This document shows, in pieces, positions 18,574-27,846 of a stretch of DNA of 64,000 bases. Source of the DNA: an uncultured Agrobacterium sp. Its GTDB lineage: Bacteria; Pseudomonadota; Alphaproteobacteria; Rhizobiales; Rhizobiaceae. The notes under the pieces were generated by a model. The model saw only the letters and a program-made list of their open reading frames with translations. It made no database searches and was not told the origin of the DNA. Within the stretch, counting starts at the first letter, position 1. Each line of letters starts with the position of its first letter. A program made the position numbers and the translations under genes. The stretch lies in the NCBI GenBank assembly GCA_913777615.1, contig CAJYTK010000015.1, positions 1 to 64,000 on the forward strand. The letters are read 5' to 3'.

Positions 18574-18819
18574 TTACGCTGCCTTCACATGGAAGACGCA
18601 GCCGGGAGGATTGGTCTGCGTGGCTTTCAGCGACGGATTGTAGCGATAGAGCGTGGAACAGTAGGAGCAAACCTTTTCGTTCTCGTCGCCCATATCGATG
18701 AAAATGTGGGGGTGATCAAAAGGCACCGATGCTCCGGTACACATGAATTCCTTGACGCCGATTTCGATCATGCGGTGTCCGCCGTCGTTCTGGAAGTGAG
18801 GAATTGTGTGGCCAGCCAT
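18574..18819 (-). CDS. zf-CHCC zinc-finger protein (NDUFS6-like)
   Basis: 81 residues from the ATG at 18819, supported by GGAG 7 bases upstream. The zinc motif is CTGASVPFDHPHIFIDM followed by KVCSYCSTLYRY, giving the Cys-His-Cys-Cys set. This family is related to the NDUFS6/13-kDa zinc subunit of complex I and is encoded singly in alphaproteobacteria. A complex I accessory role is an inference from the family; the gene is far from any nuo operon in this window. Confidence 0.87.
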   Translation of the reverse strand: MAGHTIPHFQNDGGHRMIEIGVKEFMCTGASVPFDHPHIFIDMGDENEKVCSYCSTLYRYNPSLKATQTNPPGCVFHVKAA

Positions 18820-18973
18820 GTTCTTCTCCAAGAATGCAAAATCGTCTCTGAGCCAACGCTCTAATTGTTCGAGTATGTAGCGTTAAATCGGTCGAACCTC
18901 CATAGAAAAGAGCGCGGAATATTTTCAACACGTCCATTTCCTGACATATGGTCGGCAAAACAGGAGGTCCTTG

Positions 18974-19753
18974 ATGAATCTCAACCTGCCGCAATTTTTG
19001 TCCTTCCAGCGCGACGGACTGCAACTGAGCTATTTCGATGAGGGCGATCCGTCCGGCGCACCCGTCTTGCTGATTCACGGCTTTGCTTCCAGCGCCGCGG
19101 TGAACTGGGTTCATCCAGGTTGGGTAAAGACCCTTGGCGATGCCGGTTATCGCGTTATCGCACTCGATAATCGCGGCCACGGAGCCAGCGACAAGCCGCA
19201 TGATCCGGAGGCCTACTATCCGGCGAAGATGGCTGAAGACGCGGTCGGACTGCTCAATCACCTCGGCATCCCGGAAGCGCATATTATGGGTTATTCCATG
19301 GGCGCACGCATCTCCGCTTTCGTGGCGATGGCTCATCCGGAGCGTGTTCGATCGCTGGTGTTCGGTGGTCTCGGTATCGGCATGGTCGATGGTGTGGGGG
19401 ACTGGGATCCGATTGCGGATGCGCTCCGGGCACCATCCCTCGACGTGGTCACACATGAACGAGGCCGCATGTTTCGCGCCTTTGCCGAACAGACCAAGAG
19501 CGACCGCGTGGCGCTTGCTGCCTGCATCGAGACCTCGCGCGTCCTCGTGACACGGGACGAGGCCAGAAAGATCGACGCCCCTACCCTGATCGCGGTCGGA
19601 ACCAAAGACGATATCGCCGGCTCCGGCCAGGAACTGGCAGATCTGATGCCCAACGCGCGAGCCATCGACATTCCCAATCGCGATCACATGCTGGCGGTCG
19701 GCGACCGTGTCTTCAAGGCAGCGGTTCTGGAGTTCTATGCCGATCTCACATGA
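18974..19753 (+). CDS. Alpha/beta hydrolase
   Basis: 259 residues. It has an oxyanion-hole region VLLIHGFASS (31-40), the nucleophile elbow GYSMGA with Ser108, and a C-terminal catalytic His in NRDHMLAV. The ATG at 18974 has AGGAGG 6 bases before it; a TTG three bases upstream is the other option. The family covers esterases and lactonases; the substrate is unknown. Monocistronic in appearance. Confidence 0.87.
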   Translation: MNLNLPQFLSFQRDGLQLSYFDEGDPSGAPVLLIHGFASSAAVNWVHPGWVKTLGDAGYRVIALDNRGHGASDKPHDPEAYYPAKMAEDAVGLLNHLGIPEAHIMGYSMGARISAFVAMAHPERVRSLVFGGLGIGMVDGVGDWDPIADALRAPSLDVVTHERGRMFRAFAEQTKSDRVALAACIETSRVLVTRDEARKIDAPTLIAVGTKDDIAGSGQELADLMPNARAIDIPNRDHMLAVGDRVFKAAVLEFYADLT

Positions 19754-19894
19754 TTGGCTGATCAAGAAAATTCGTTCCACAAAGCTTTCAGAAAAACTGA
19801 TGCTTTACCGCCTTTAACGGCATGGGCGGATACCTATTTCTGTGCAAGGTATTTTTCGATATAGTGACGCAAACCGGTTTTAAGGACAGCTGAC

Positions 19895-20719
19895 ATGGTC
19901 GCACGCACAGAGACCCGCCAGAATGATCAGATCGCAGTCGTCGATCCGATCTGGGGCAGTTTGTTGAACGAAGCGCGCACGGCTGCTGCTCAGGATCCGC
20001 TGCTGTCGGCGTTCTTCTATTCCACGATCCTCAATCATCATTCGCTGGAAGATAGCGTCATCTATCGCATTTGCGAGCGTCTCGATCATCCTGATATGCA
20101 GGCCGTCCTCTTGCGCCAGACGTTTTCGGAGATGCTTCACGACTGGCCGGAATGGGGCGCAATCCTGCGCGTCGATATTCAGGCTGTCTACGACCGGGAT
20201 CCGGCCTGCACGCGTTTCATGGAGCCGGTTTTGTACTTCAAAGGCTTCCACGCCATCCAGACGCACCGCCTCGCCCACTGGCTTTGGTCAAAGGGCAGGA
20301 AGGATTTCGCCCTTTACTTGCAAAGCAGATCCTCAAGCGTGTTCCAGACCGACATCAACCCGCAGGCCACCGTCGGAAAAGGTTTGTTTCTCGATCACGC
20401 AACTGGTCTCGTCGTTGGATCGACCGCTGTCATCGGCGACAACGTTTCCATTCTTCAGGGTGTCACTCTGGGCGGCACAGGCAAGGAAACCGGAGACCGG
20501 CACCCTAAGATCAGAAGCGGCGTGCTGATCGGCGCGGGCGCAAAAATTCTTGGTAATATCGAGGTGGGAAGTTGCTCTCGCGTCGCGGCGGGATCGGTGG
20601 TTCTGAAGCCTGTTCCGCCCAATACCACCGTTGCAGGCGTACCGGCGCGGATCGTTGGCGAAGGCGGTTGCAACGAGCCGTCCCGGATCATGGACCAAAT
20701 CATCGGAGCCGATATCTGA
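19895..20719 (+). CDS. cysE: Serine O-acetyltransferase
   Basis: 274 residues. The N-terminal SATase helical domain (~15-115) precedes a left-handed beta-helix of hexapeptide repeats (~155-255). The catalytic signature GLFLDHATGLVVG (Asp167-His168), ILQGVTLGGTGKETGDRHPKI and AGVPARIVG are all as in E. coli CysE. It makes O-acetylserine from serine and acetyl-CoA for cysteine synthesis. AAGGA lies 7-8 bases upstream of the ATG. No binding site for a sulphur regulator is recognisable. Confidence 0.95.
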   Translation: MVARTETRQNDQIAVVDPIWGSLLNEARTAAAQDPLLSAFFYSTILNHHSLEDSVIYRICERLDHPDMQAVLLRQTFSEMLHDWPEWGAILRVDIQAVYDRDPACTRFMEPVLYFKGFHAIQTHRLAHWLWSKGRKDFALYLQSRSSSVFQTDINPQATVGKGLFLDHATGLVVGSTAVIGDNVSILQGVTLGGTGKETGDRHPKIRSGVLIGAGAKILGNIEVGSCSRVAAGSVVLKPVPPNTTVAGVPARIVGEGGCNEPSRIMDQIIGADI

Positions 20720-20903
20720 CACTTTCGAAAGCAAAAACGTAGCCTGCGTGGATCGCATAATGCGTCACGCGGGGGATTTGCTGCTTCGACTTTACTTTCG
20801 CCTTTAACCCGTGCCAAAAGCGGCGCAGATTGAAAATCACGACGTCCCGATGGTTGGCCCCGAAGGTCGACCGACGCCGTGAGAACCGCACAGGAGAAGA
20901 CTG

Positions 20904-21107
20904 GTGAAAGCCGACGAAATCAAAAAGCTCGACGCCTATTTCAAGCGCACTTTTAACGACAAGATGGTCGTCAAGGCACGTCCCCGCAAGGACGATTCTG
21001 CCGAAGTGTACATGGGCGATGAGTTCCTCGGAGTCGTTTACATCGACGATGAAGACGGCGATCGTTCTTACAACTTCTCCATGGCGATCCTTGACGTCGA
21101 TCTCTGA
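20904..21107 (+). CDS. DUF3126 family protein
   Basis: 67 residues, starting with GTG at 20904 (AGGAGA 6 bases upstream). The sequence KADEIKKLDAYFKRTF, KDDSAEVYMGDEFLGVVY and YNFSMAILDVDL is the DUF3126 pattern, a small acidic cytoplasmic protein conserved across Rhizobiales with unknown function. It stands downstream of cysE, as often seen, with 184 bases between, and is closed by a clear terminator. Confidence 0.9.
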   Translation: MKADEIKKLDAYFKRTFNDKMVVKARPRKDDSAEVYMGDEFLGVVYIDDEDGDRSYNFSMAILDVDL

Positions 21108-21149
21108 TCGCACTGCTCGATAATCAAGATCGAAGCCTGACGATATTGG

Positions 21150-21180
21150 CGCCCGGGACATCCGTCACCGGGCGTTTTTT
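21150..21180 (+). terminator. Terminator of the DUF3126 gene
   Basis: Stem cgcccgg (21150-21156) with ccgggcg (21168-21174), then six T residues. Confidence 0.85.
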
Positions 21181-21285
21181 ATGCTGCGTGCATTAGCGCA
21201 TGACCCGCGGACTTGATTTTTTACAGTTCTTTTTGATCGCTGGAACCAAAATCTGCGCCGCTCGTTTCTTCGCTGTCCCCCCGAT

Positions 21286-21341
21286 GAAGCGTGAGGCGGC
21301 GATCAAACGGGAACCCCTGATCCCACGCCACCTCACGCTTC
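21286..21341. repeat. Long intergenic palindrome before tRNA-Glu
   Basis: Arms 21286-21301 and 21326-21341 are complementary over 16 bases with a single mismatch, and an inner 5-bp stem (gatca 21301-21305 / tgatc 21318-21322) extends the hairpin. No T tract follows, so it is not an ordinary terminator. The remaining 21181-21494 region has no gene apart from the tRNA promoter. Confidence 0.7.
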
Positions 21342-21447
21342 CCCCTCTCATTTCCGCGACATCGACGGATTTACAGAGTTCTCCCCTGGGCAGCGACCGC
21401 TTGATCCAAAAAATTTCGCATAAATTCAAAAAAACCGAAATTGGCGC

Positions 21448-21476
21448 TTGCGGAGAATCCGATGCCTGACTATAAG
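21448..21476 (+). promoter_or_regulatory. Sigma-70 promoter of tRNA-Glu
   Basis: TTGCGG (21448-21453), a 17-base spacer and TATAAG (21471-21476) lie 18 bases before the mature tRNA, close to a consensus stable-RNA promoter. Confidence 0.6.
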
Positions 21477-21494
21477 GCCCCCACCACAGCGCAC

Positions 21495-21569
21495 GCGCCC
21501 TTCGTCTATCGGTTAGGACGTCAGATTTTCATTCTGAAAAGAGGGGTTCGACTCCCCTAGGGCGTGCCA
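21495..21569 (+). tRNA. tRNA-Glu (UUC)
   Basis: A 75-nt cloverleaf with encoded CCA. Acceptor GCGCCCT/AGGGCGT (one G-U), anticodon stem TCAGA/TCTGA enclosing TTTTCAT with anticodon TTC, and T arm AGGGG TTCGACT CCCCT. Confidence 0.94.
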
Positions 21570-21660
21570 CTTCCCTTCTTAAATCAGTGTTTTATAAGTA
21601 ATTATTGAAGTACTGTAATAGGTAGACTTTGCACTTTTTTTACGGTGTGATGTCTTTTGC

Positions 21661-23499
21661 CTATGGCGCGAAAGCAGCATCCAGGACGCGCAGTTGCACC
21701 CTTTTCTGCCCCTGCCAATGCTCCGCACCCAGCGTGCCCGCCACATGAATCTGACGTCCACGAGCATTCATCAGCATCTGCCCAAGTGGTGCATCCGCTG
21801 CGCGAAAGGCTATGCCGTCGAGGCGTGAACCATCCAGTGCTTCCAGCGTGATCTTGATATGCGACGTGCCGACGATTCGGACATCACGCAGCCTGTGCGC
21901 AGGGATGGCGAAAATCGGCTGCGAGTGGCCCGAACCGTACGGCCCCGCCTGCTCGAGTTGGTCGATCAGTTCCAGCGTTGCGCCAGAAGCGCCGATGGCG
22001 CCATCGATTTTGAGGACGCTGTTTTCGACCAGTTGCGAGACGGTCTTCTGTGCCGCCTCTTCAAAAAAGGTACGGAGGCGTCCGAGGTTGGCGCGTTCTA
22101 GCGTGAGGCCCGCAGCCATGGCATGACCGCCACCCTTCACCAACAGTCCCGCTTCGACAGCGTTGCGCACCATGCGCCCCATATCGAAACCGTTGATGGA
22201 ACGACCTGAGCCTGTGCCTCGCCCTTTCGAATCGAATGCTATGGCGAAAGCCGGGCGGCGGAAGCGATCCTTCAGCCGCGACGCTAGAAGACCGACAATA
22301 CCGGGATGCCAGTTCTCCCGGGCTGTCACGATGACGCCTGCGCCAGAGCCATCGCCATATTCGAACAGCGCTTCCGCTTCAGCCTCGGCAAGCATTGCCG
22401 CTTCCATTGCCTGACGCTCTCGGTTCAACTCGTCGAGCTTTTCCGCAATGACTTCGGCTTGCGTGCTGTCGTCGAGGGTGAGGAGTCGGCTGCCCAGGGC
22501 GGCATCGCCAATACGTCCACCGGCGTTGATGCGCGGCCCGATGAGAAAGCCGAAATGATAGGGCGTCACCGGACCGCCAAGACCTGCCTTCTTGAAGAGT
22601 GCGGCCAACCCCACGTTATTCATATGCCGCGCCGCAACCAGTCCTTTTACCACATAGGCGCGGTTTAGGCCTTTCAACGGCACGACATCGCAAACCGTCG
22701 CAAGAGCCACGATGTCCAGATAGGTCAACAGATCCAGCATGAAAGCCTGACGGTTGTGCCGCTCTTTCAGGACGCGGAGTGTTGCGACAAGAACGAGGAA
22801 CACCACGCCGGCAGCGCAGAGATGTCCCTGCCCAGACAGATCGTCTTCTCTGTTAGGGTTCACGAGAGCTACCGCAGGAGGAAGTTCGGTTCCAACCTGG
22901 TGGTGGTCGATGACCAGTACATCTGTTCCGGCATCGCGCGCGACGACAAGCGACTCATGGCTGGTGGAGCCGCAATCGACCGTGATGATCAAGGTCGCGC
23001 CTTTAGCGGCAAGCTGCTGCATCGCAGCGGGATTGGGGCCGTATCCTTCGAAAATGCGGTCGGGAATGTAGATTTCCGGCTCGAGGCCAAAATGATGGAG
23101 AAAGCGATACATCAGCGCCGAAGACGCAGCTCCATCCACATCGTAATCCCCGAAAATTGCGATCTTCTCATGCTTTTCGATGGCATCGGCAATACGCTGG
23201 GCGGCTTTCTCGCAATCGGTAAGCGTGCGGGGATCAGGCATCAGCGATCTTATCGTTGGATCCAGAAAAGCCAGTGCGTCATCGACGCCGACATTGCGGC
23301 CGGCTAGAACGCGTGCAATCAGCTCCGGAATTCCATGGACCTGCGACATGGCGAGCGCACGGTTCTGAGCGGCCTGATCGAGCCGTGACATCCATCGCTG
23401 TTCTGTCGCTGACCGCTCCACTCCAAGAAACGCCCTTGTAACGGTATCGACCGTTTCAATCATCGCCATTGCCAGCCCATATCGTGTTTTTTCCGCCAT
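21661..23499 (-). CDS. recJ: Single-stranded-DNA-specific exonuclease RecJ
   Basis: Up to 612 residues. DHH phosphoesterase motifs are intact: GDYDVDG (117-123), VDCGSTSHE (174-182) and IDHHQVG (197-203). The DHHA1 domain with the GGGHAMAAGLTLER motif and a C-terminal OB-type domain follow. RecJ degrades single strands 5' to 3' in mismatch and recombinational repair. The start is uncertain: ATG at 23499, or internal ATGs at residues 11 and 13; none has a strong ribosome binding site. Length and domains are normal for the family. Confidence 0.93.
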   Translation of the reverse strand: MAEKTRYGLAMAMIETVDTVTRAFLGVERSATEQRWMSRLDQAAQNRALAMSQVHGIPELIARVLAGRNVGVDDALAFLDPTIRSLMPDPRTLTDCEKAAQRIADAIEKHEKIAIFGDYDVDGAASSALMYRFLHHFGLEPEIYIPDRIFEGYGPNPAAMQQLAAKGATLIITVDCGSTSHESLVVARDAGTDVLVIDHHQVGTELPPAVALVNPNREDDLSGQGHLCAAGVVFLVLVATLRVLKERHNRQAFMLDLLTYLDIVALATVCDVVPLKGLNRAYVVKGLVAARHMNNVGLAALFKKAGLGGPVTPYHFGFLIGPRINAGGRIGDAALGSRLLTLDDSTQAEVIAEKLDELNRERQAMEAAMLAEAEAEALFEYGDGSGAGVIVTARENWHPGIVGLLASRLKDRFRRPAFAIAFDSKGRGTGSGRSINGFDMGRMVRNAVEAGLLVKGGGHAMAAGLTLERANLGRLRTFFEEAAQKTVSQLVENSVLKIDGAIGASGATLELIDQLEQAGPYGSGHSQPIFAIPAHRLRDVRIVGTSHIKITLEALDGSRLDGIAFRAADAPLGQMLMNARGRQIHVAGTLGAEHWQGQKRVQLRVLDAAFAP

Positions 23500-23656
23500 A
23501 CCTTAACGGCCTACAGCATCGGCCCCGCAATCGGAATCGATTTTATGAAAAGCGCCATTCACAGCTTTAAAAATTAAGCCTCCTCGGGGCGTTCCAAGGC
23601 ACGACGTTCTGACAAGGCGATCAGGCTTTTTACTCGCGAAAACAAACGCGTTCGCC

Positions 23657-23857
23657 CTACCAAAGCGGCAGGAAGATGAAAGCTGCAAGCCCGCACACAA
23701 TCGCTGCAATGAGGCAGACGAGACGCCAGTCACGTGTCTCGCTCGTCGTTTCAAATTCCAATCCAGGAAAATTATCGTTTGCTCCAGATCGGCGAATCCT
23801 GCGGCCCGAACCGAGCCCTTGCCGATGATCGCTTTTGAAACTGATCTTCGATTTCAC
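23657..23857 (-). CDS. Small single-helix membrane protein
   Basis: 66 residues from a GTG preceded at 7 bases by GGGAGG. A basic, polar N-terminal half (KSDHRQGLGSGRRIRRSGAND) is followed by one C-terminal membrane helix (RLVCLIAAIVCGLAAFIFLPLW). Unrecognised family; similar tail-anchored small proteins occur in rhizobia. The strong ribosome binding site is the main coding evidence. Confidence 0.65.
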   Translation of the reverse strand: MKSKISFKSDHRQGLGSGRRIRRSGANDNFPGLEFETTSETRDWRLVCLIAAIVCGLAAFIFLPLW

Positions 23858-23983
23858 GGCAGCGCCTCCCTTCGCCTGGTGAATTCATAAGAATCATATC
23901 ATCAGCACGATGGATTTTGCAAAGGCCTGACACTGAGCCGAGGTTGCGGATGGCGTATCACCACGAAGCGACATAGATGTCGC

Positions 23984-24424
23984 TCAAACTATCCCTTGCG
24001 TCGCCAAGGCCAGGACCAGATAACGCCCGAACTTGGCGAGTGTGACAATGGCGATGAAGGATGCGAACGGCTCGCGCATGACGCCAGCAACGACCGTCAA
24101 GGGATCGCCAATGATCGGTAGCCAGCTCGCCAACAGCGACCATCGTCCATAGCGCGCATACCAGTTCTGGGCCTTGTCGAGCTTCTGCGACGATACGGGA
24201 AACCATCGCCGGTGACGATACAGCATCACCCCTCGCCCCAGATACCAGTTGACGACGGAGCCCAATATATTTCCAAGACTGGCCACGGCAACGAGCAGGA
24301 CAGTCGAATATCGTCCGGTCATCGTCAGATAGACCAGAACGGATTCAGACTGCGCCGGAACAAGCGTCGCAGCCAGAAAGGCAGATGCAAACAACCCGAA
24401 ATATGCGCCTAGCTCGCCCCCCAT
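23984..24424 (-). CDS. YqaA/DedA-like membrane protein
   Basis: 146 residues with several hydrophobic segments. The features ATLVPAQSESVLVYL near the N-terminus, GNILGSVVNWYLGRGV and LASWLPIIGDPLTVVAGVMR resemble the VTT (DedA/YqaA) membrane fold, whose members are implicated in lipid carrier transport. It lies 33 bases after the glycerate kinase gene on the same strand, probably co-transcribed. Confidence 0.85.
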   Translation of the reverse strand: MGGELGAYFGLFASAFLAATLVPAQSESVLVYLTMTGRYSTVLLVAVASLGNILGSVVNWYLGRGVMLYRHRRWFPVSSQKLDKAQNWYARYGRWSLLASWLPIIGDPLTVVAGVMREPFASFIAIVTLAKFGRYLVLALATQGIV

Positions 24425-24457
24425 CAGTGCGCTTTCGGCATAGCTTGCAACGCCGGC

Positions 24458-25717
24458 CTATTCCAGCAGGAAGGCCCGAAAATCATTGACGTTGGTGCCG
24501 GTCGGGCCGGGTGTAAAAAGATCGCCAGCCAGATGAAAAGCCCACCACGCATCGTGACCGGCAAGAAGCGAGCGAGCGTCCCCGCCAGATGCGCGAATAC
24601 GGGCAACAGTCTTCCCATCACAGAAAGCACCCGCATTGTTCTCCGATCCATCAATTCCATCCGTATCCGCTGCCAGCGCCGTTATACCGTCAGTTCCCTG
24701 CAAGTCGAGCGCGGCAGATAGCAGCAACTCGGAATTACGCCCGCCTTTGCCGTAGCTTCCAGAGCCAATCGTCACCGTCGTTTCCCCTCCCGAGAGAAGG
24801 ACCATAGGCCTTTGTCTGGCAACACGGCTTGAAAATTCCCGCGCCAATGCGGCATGCATCCTTCCGATATCCTTGGCTTCGCCTTCGATGCAGTCCGACA
24901 GTATGAGGGGGTCAATTCCCCGCTCCCTGGCGCGCTGTGCAGCCGCTTCCAGTGACACGCGGGCAGACGCGATGACATGAACTTCATCTGAGGAAAATGA
25001 CGGATCGGACGGCATCGGAGCCGCCTCGCGGGTGATGGAGTCGATGACGCGTTGCGGCAGCGTAATGCGATAATCGCGGATCGCCCGTAATGCCTCCTCC
25101 GACCGGCTTTCATCTGGCACGGTTGGGCCGGAAGCGACAAAGGCAGGATGATCCCCCGGCACGTCGGACACGATCAGACTGACGACGCGGGCCGGATGGG
25201 CAAGAGCCGCCAAACGCCCGCCCTTGATCCGGGAAAAGTGTTTTCGCACCACATTCATCGCAGAGATCGGCGCACCAGATGCAAGGAGTGCTTCATTCAG
25301 CGCTATCTCGTCGGCCAGCGAAAAACCGTGCGGTGGGGAAGGCAACAGTGCCGAGCCGCCACCGGAAATGAGCGCGATCACCAGATCATCCTCATTCAGC
25401 CCCTCCACGGCGCTGATCAATGCCTGTGAGGCGGCCAATCCCGCCGGATCCGGAACGGGATGCGCAGACTGCAACACCTTGATGGACTGGCATTGGGCTA
25501 TGGGCCCGTGGCGGGCCACCACGACTCCTTCGAGCGGATGATGCCAAGCCCTTTCGAAGGCTGCCGCCATCTGGCTCGCAGCCTTACCAGCCCCTATGAC
25601 GACAGTGCGACCTTTCGGCCTTCGCGGAAGATGTGCGCGGATTGCCTCGTAAGGGTCTGCTGCGCGAACAGCTGCAAAAAACAGATCTTCTAAAAATGCA
25701 CGCGACGTGGCAGTCAT
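24458..25717 (-). CDS. Glycerate 2-kinase (DUF4147/MOFRL type, TtuD-like)
   Basis: 419 residues. The N-terminal DUF4147 domain has VVIGAGKAASQMAAAFE (~40-56), ALISGGGSALLPSPP and IVSDVPGDHPAFVASGPT; the C-terminal MOFRL domain has VLLSGGETTVTI and GKGGRNSELLLSAAL. Such enzymes phosphorylate D-glycerate at C2 and have often been labelled hydroxypyruvate reductase. The ATG at 25717 has GGAG 6 bases upstream; a GTG precedes it immediately. It would feed glycerate from glyoxylate, tartrate or serine metabolism into glycolysis. Confidence 0.9.
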   Translation of the reverse strand: MTATSRAFLEDLFFAAVRAADPYEAIRAHLPRRPKGRTVVIGAGKAASQMAAAFERAWHHPLEGVVVARHGPIAQCQSIKVLQSAHPVPDPAGLAASQALISAVEGLNEDDLVIALISGGGSALLPSPPHGFSLADEIALNEALLASGAPISAMNVVRKHFSRIKGGRLAALAHPARVVSLIVSDVPGDHPAFVASGPTVPDESRSEEALRAIRDYRITLPQRVIDSITREAAPMPSDPSFSSDEVHVIASARVSLEAAAQRARERGIDPLILSDCIEGEAKDIGRMHAALAREFSSRVARQRPMVLLSGGETTVTIGSGSYGKGGRNSELLLSAALDLQGTDGITALAADTDGIDGSENNAGAFCDGKTVARIRASGGDARSLLAGHDAWWAFHLAGDLFTPGPTGTNVNDFRAFLLE

Positions 25718-25905
25718 CACTTACTCCGGTGGAGCGAAAGGCTCCATTACCGCCGACAATGTCTTCTATGGGCTACGGCGACAAGGCCATGTGCGACAAA
25801 AGCAGTCCCTACTCGGGCATCTTTGAAGCCTGATGAAACTTCAAGCGAGGTTGAAGCGTTCGGTAAATTAGAGCTTGCATTTTGAGAGGCGCGGAGAGTT
25901 GAACG

Positions 25906-26139
25906 ATGACCAATACCGAAAATCTTGGCCCAGAGTATCATCACCACAGCAAAAAGAACCTTCTTCGCAGAAGGCCTTTCGTATGGTCGCGCCGCAAGTC
26001 CAAGCCGTGGGGGCTGACGATCGCTGTCATCGGAACGCTGATCGTGGCCGCAAGCGCCATTGCCATCACCTATCTAGTGACCTCGCATCCGGGTATGCCG
26101 GAGCCAAATCCTGGAATTGAAACGCAGACCACGCGGTAA
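25906..26139 (+). CDS. Small single-helix membrane protein
   Basis: 77 residues. A basic N-terminal part (HHHSKKNLLRRRPFVWSRRKSK) precedes one transmembrane helix (LTIAVIGTLIVAASAIAITYLV) and a short proline-rich exterior tail. GGAG lies 9 bases before the ATG. It is 66 bases upstream of the phospholipase D-like gene on the same strand, so the two may be co-expressed. No family recognised. Confidence 0.65.
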   Translation: MTNTENLGPEYHHHSKKNLLRRRPFVWSRRKSKPWGLTIAVIGTLIVAASAIAITYLVTSHPGMPEPNPGIETQTTR

Positions 26140-26205
26140 AAAGCGGGCTAGGACGGCAAACGCACGATACGCACGAGCGAAACTATGTTGGGGGCATGAG
26201 GCGAA

Positions 26206-27765
26206 GTGATCGGTACCATTCTGATAGCAATCGTCCTCATTGTCTGCGGTGTTTTCGCGCTTGCCATTCTTTCCCGTCGCCAGGAACGCGCAATAACGAA
26301 GATCGCTTCTACGGCGCTTCCTAAAGGCATAGATAGCACAGCGCTCGACCGGCACTGGTCTGATATCGGCAAAGATCACCACAGTAATTATACGGCTCTT
26401 GCGCTGGTCCAGTCGAACATGGATGCCTTCGCACTCAGAGTTTCTTCGGCTCGCGCTGCTGGCCGCAGCCTCGACCTCATGTATTACATGTGGAACGCCG
26501 ATCTGACCGGGCAATTGATGATGCGTGAGGTCTTAGCCGCCGCAGATCGTGGCGTGAGGGTTCGTCTGTTGCTGGACGACCTCGGCGTGACTATGTCGGA
26601 CAGAATCTTTCACGCTATCGATAGCCATCCCCAGATCGAATTGCGTCTTTTTAATCCCACCAAGGCGCGGGAAAACATCTTTCGGCGCGGCATCGAACTC
26701 GTCTTGCGGTTTCGCAGCGTCAACAGGCGGATGCACAACAAGGCCTGGATCGCAGATGGTCGGGCGTTGATCATTGGTGGACGCAATATCGGGGATGCCT
26801 ATTTCGACGCAGCAGAGGCAGCGAACTTCCGCGACTTCGATGTACTTGCACATGGCAAATCGGTCAGCGATGCCGAAGACATATTCGACGACTATTGGAA
26901 CAGTGCGGTTGCTATCCCCGTTCGCTCGCTCCTTGCACGACGGCCGAGCAAGCTGGCGCGGCTTCGTCGGAAGCTAGATCGTCTGGCTACAAGCGAGGCT
27001 GCGCGACCGTATCTTCAGAAAGTGGAAAGTCTGCATCATCACGGTGGGTTTCTTATGTCCGACCGACTTGAGTGGGTGGCGTCCGCGAGCGTGCTCGCCG
27101 ACCCTCCTGAAAAGGCGGCGGGCAAGCGTCGTAGCGGCCATAACTACCTGATGGAAAATCTTTTGCCCATCATGGAAGGCGCTAAGGTGAGACTGAAGAT
27201 CACGTCTCCCTATTTCATCCCGGGACAAAAGGGTGTCGAAACGCTATCGCGGCTTTCTGCGGATGGCGTCAGCGTATCGGTCCTCACCAATTCGCTGGCA
27301 GCGACCGATGTGGCTGCCGTTCATGCCGGCTATGCGCGGTACCGACGCCCTCTTCTGCTGAATGGAATCAAGATCCACGAGTTACGCGCAATGGCCGATC
27401 AGCACAACGCACTGTCCTTACGTGGCTCCGGGCAGGCAAGTCTCCATACCAAAGCGTTTACCTGCGACGGTGAAACGGGCTTTGTCGGTTCGCTGAACTT
27501 CGACCCGCGTTCAATGTCTCTCAACACTGAGATGGGGGTGCTGTTCACGTCCGAAACGCTTGCCGTACAGATGGACGAGATCTTCACCCAGGAAACCAGC
27601 CGCGAGATGAGTTTTGAATTGGCATTGAGTCCGAAGAAGCGGTTGATCTGGAATGGATTGGTAAAAGGAAGACCTCGCTTTTACGGCAAGGAACCCTATG
27701 CAAGCCTGTCCCGCCGCTGCATTTCGTTGATCTTGGGCATTTTGCCGCTGGAGTCCCAGCTATAG
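26206..27765 (+). CDS. Phospholipase D-like protein (cardiolipin synthase-type)
   Basis: 519 residues starting with GTG. One N-terminal membrane helix (3-22) anchors a cytoplasmic or periplasmic body with two PLD domains: HKD1 MHNKAWIADGRALIIGGRNIGD (His177, Lys179, Asp184) split by no insertion, and HKD2 LHTKAFTCDGETGFVGSLNFD (His414, Lys416, Asp421). The residues needed for phosphatidyl transfer are intact. The pattern resembles YmdC/ClsC-type cardiolipin synthases, which use one or two phospholipids as donors. A convergent terminator follows. Confidence 0.87.
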   Translation: MIGTILIAIVLIVCGVFALAILSRRQERAITKIASTALPKGIDSTALDRHWSDIGKDHHSNYTALALVQSNMDAFALRVSSARAAGRSLDLMYYMWNADLTGQLMMREVLAAADRGVRVRLLLDDLGVTMSDRIFHAIDSHPQIELRLFNPTKARENIFRRGIELVLRFRSVNRRMHNKAWIADGRALIIGGRNIGDAYFDAAEAANFRDFDVLAHGKSVSDAEDIFDDYWNSAVAIPVRSLLARRPSKLARLRRKLDRLATSEAARPYLQKVESLHHHGGFLMSDRLEWVASASVLADPPEKAAGKRRSGHNYLMENLLPIMEGAKVRLKITSPYFIPGQKGVETLSRLSADGVSVSVLTNSLAATDVAAVHAGYARYRRPLLLNGIKIHELRAMADQHNALSLRGSGQASLHTKAFTCDGETGFVGSLNFDPRSMSLNTEMGVLFTSETLAVQMDEIFTQETSREMSFELALSPKKRLIWNGLVKGRPRFYGKEPYASLSRRCISLILGILPLESQL

Positions 27766-27766
27766 A

Positions 27767-27795
27767 CAAACCGCCTGCGGAGCGCAGGCGGTTTG
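27767..27795. terminator. Palindromic terminator between the PLD-like gene and the dual receiver gene
   Basis: A perfect 13-bp inverted repeat (caaaccgcctgcg 27767-27779, cgcaggcggtttg 27783-27795) with a 3-nt loop, between two convergent genes. The T/A ends are short. Confidence 0.7.
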
Positions 27796-27846
27796 ACGTT
27801 GCCTCCGTATGAAAACAGCACGCTCAGACAGAGTGTTATCGGTGTG

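Noticed and set aside
18716-19780. 354-codon frame antisense to the alpha/beta hydrolase
   Set aside because: The hydrolase has an intact nucleophile elbow and a strong ribosome binding site; the antisense frame also runs across an intergenic gap and into the zinc-finger gene.
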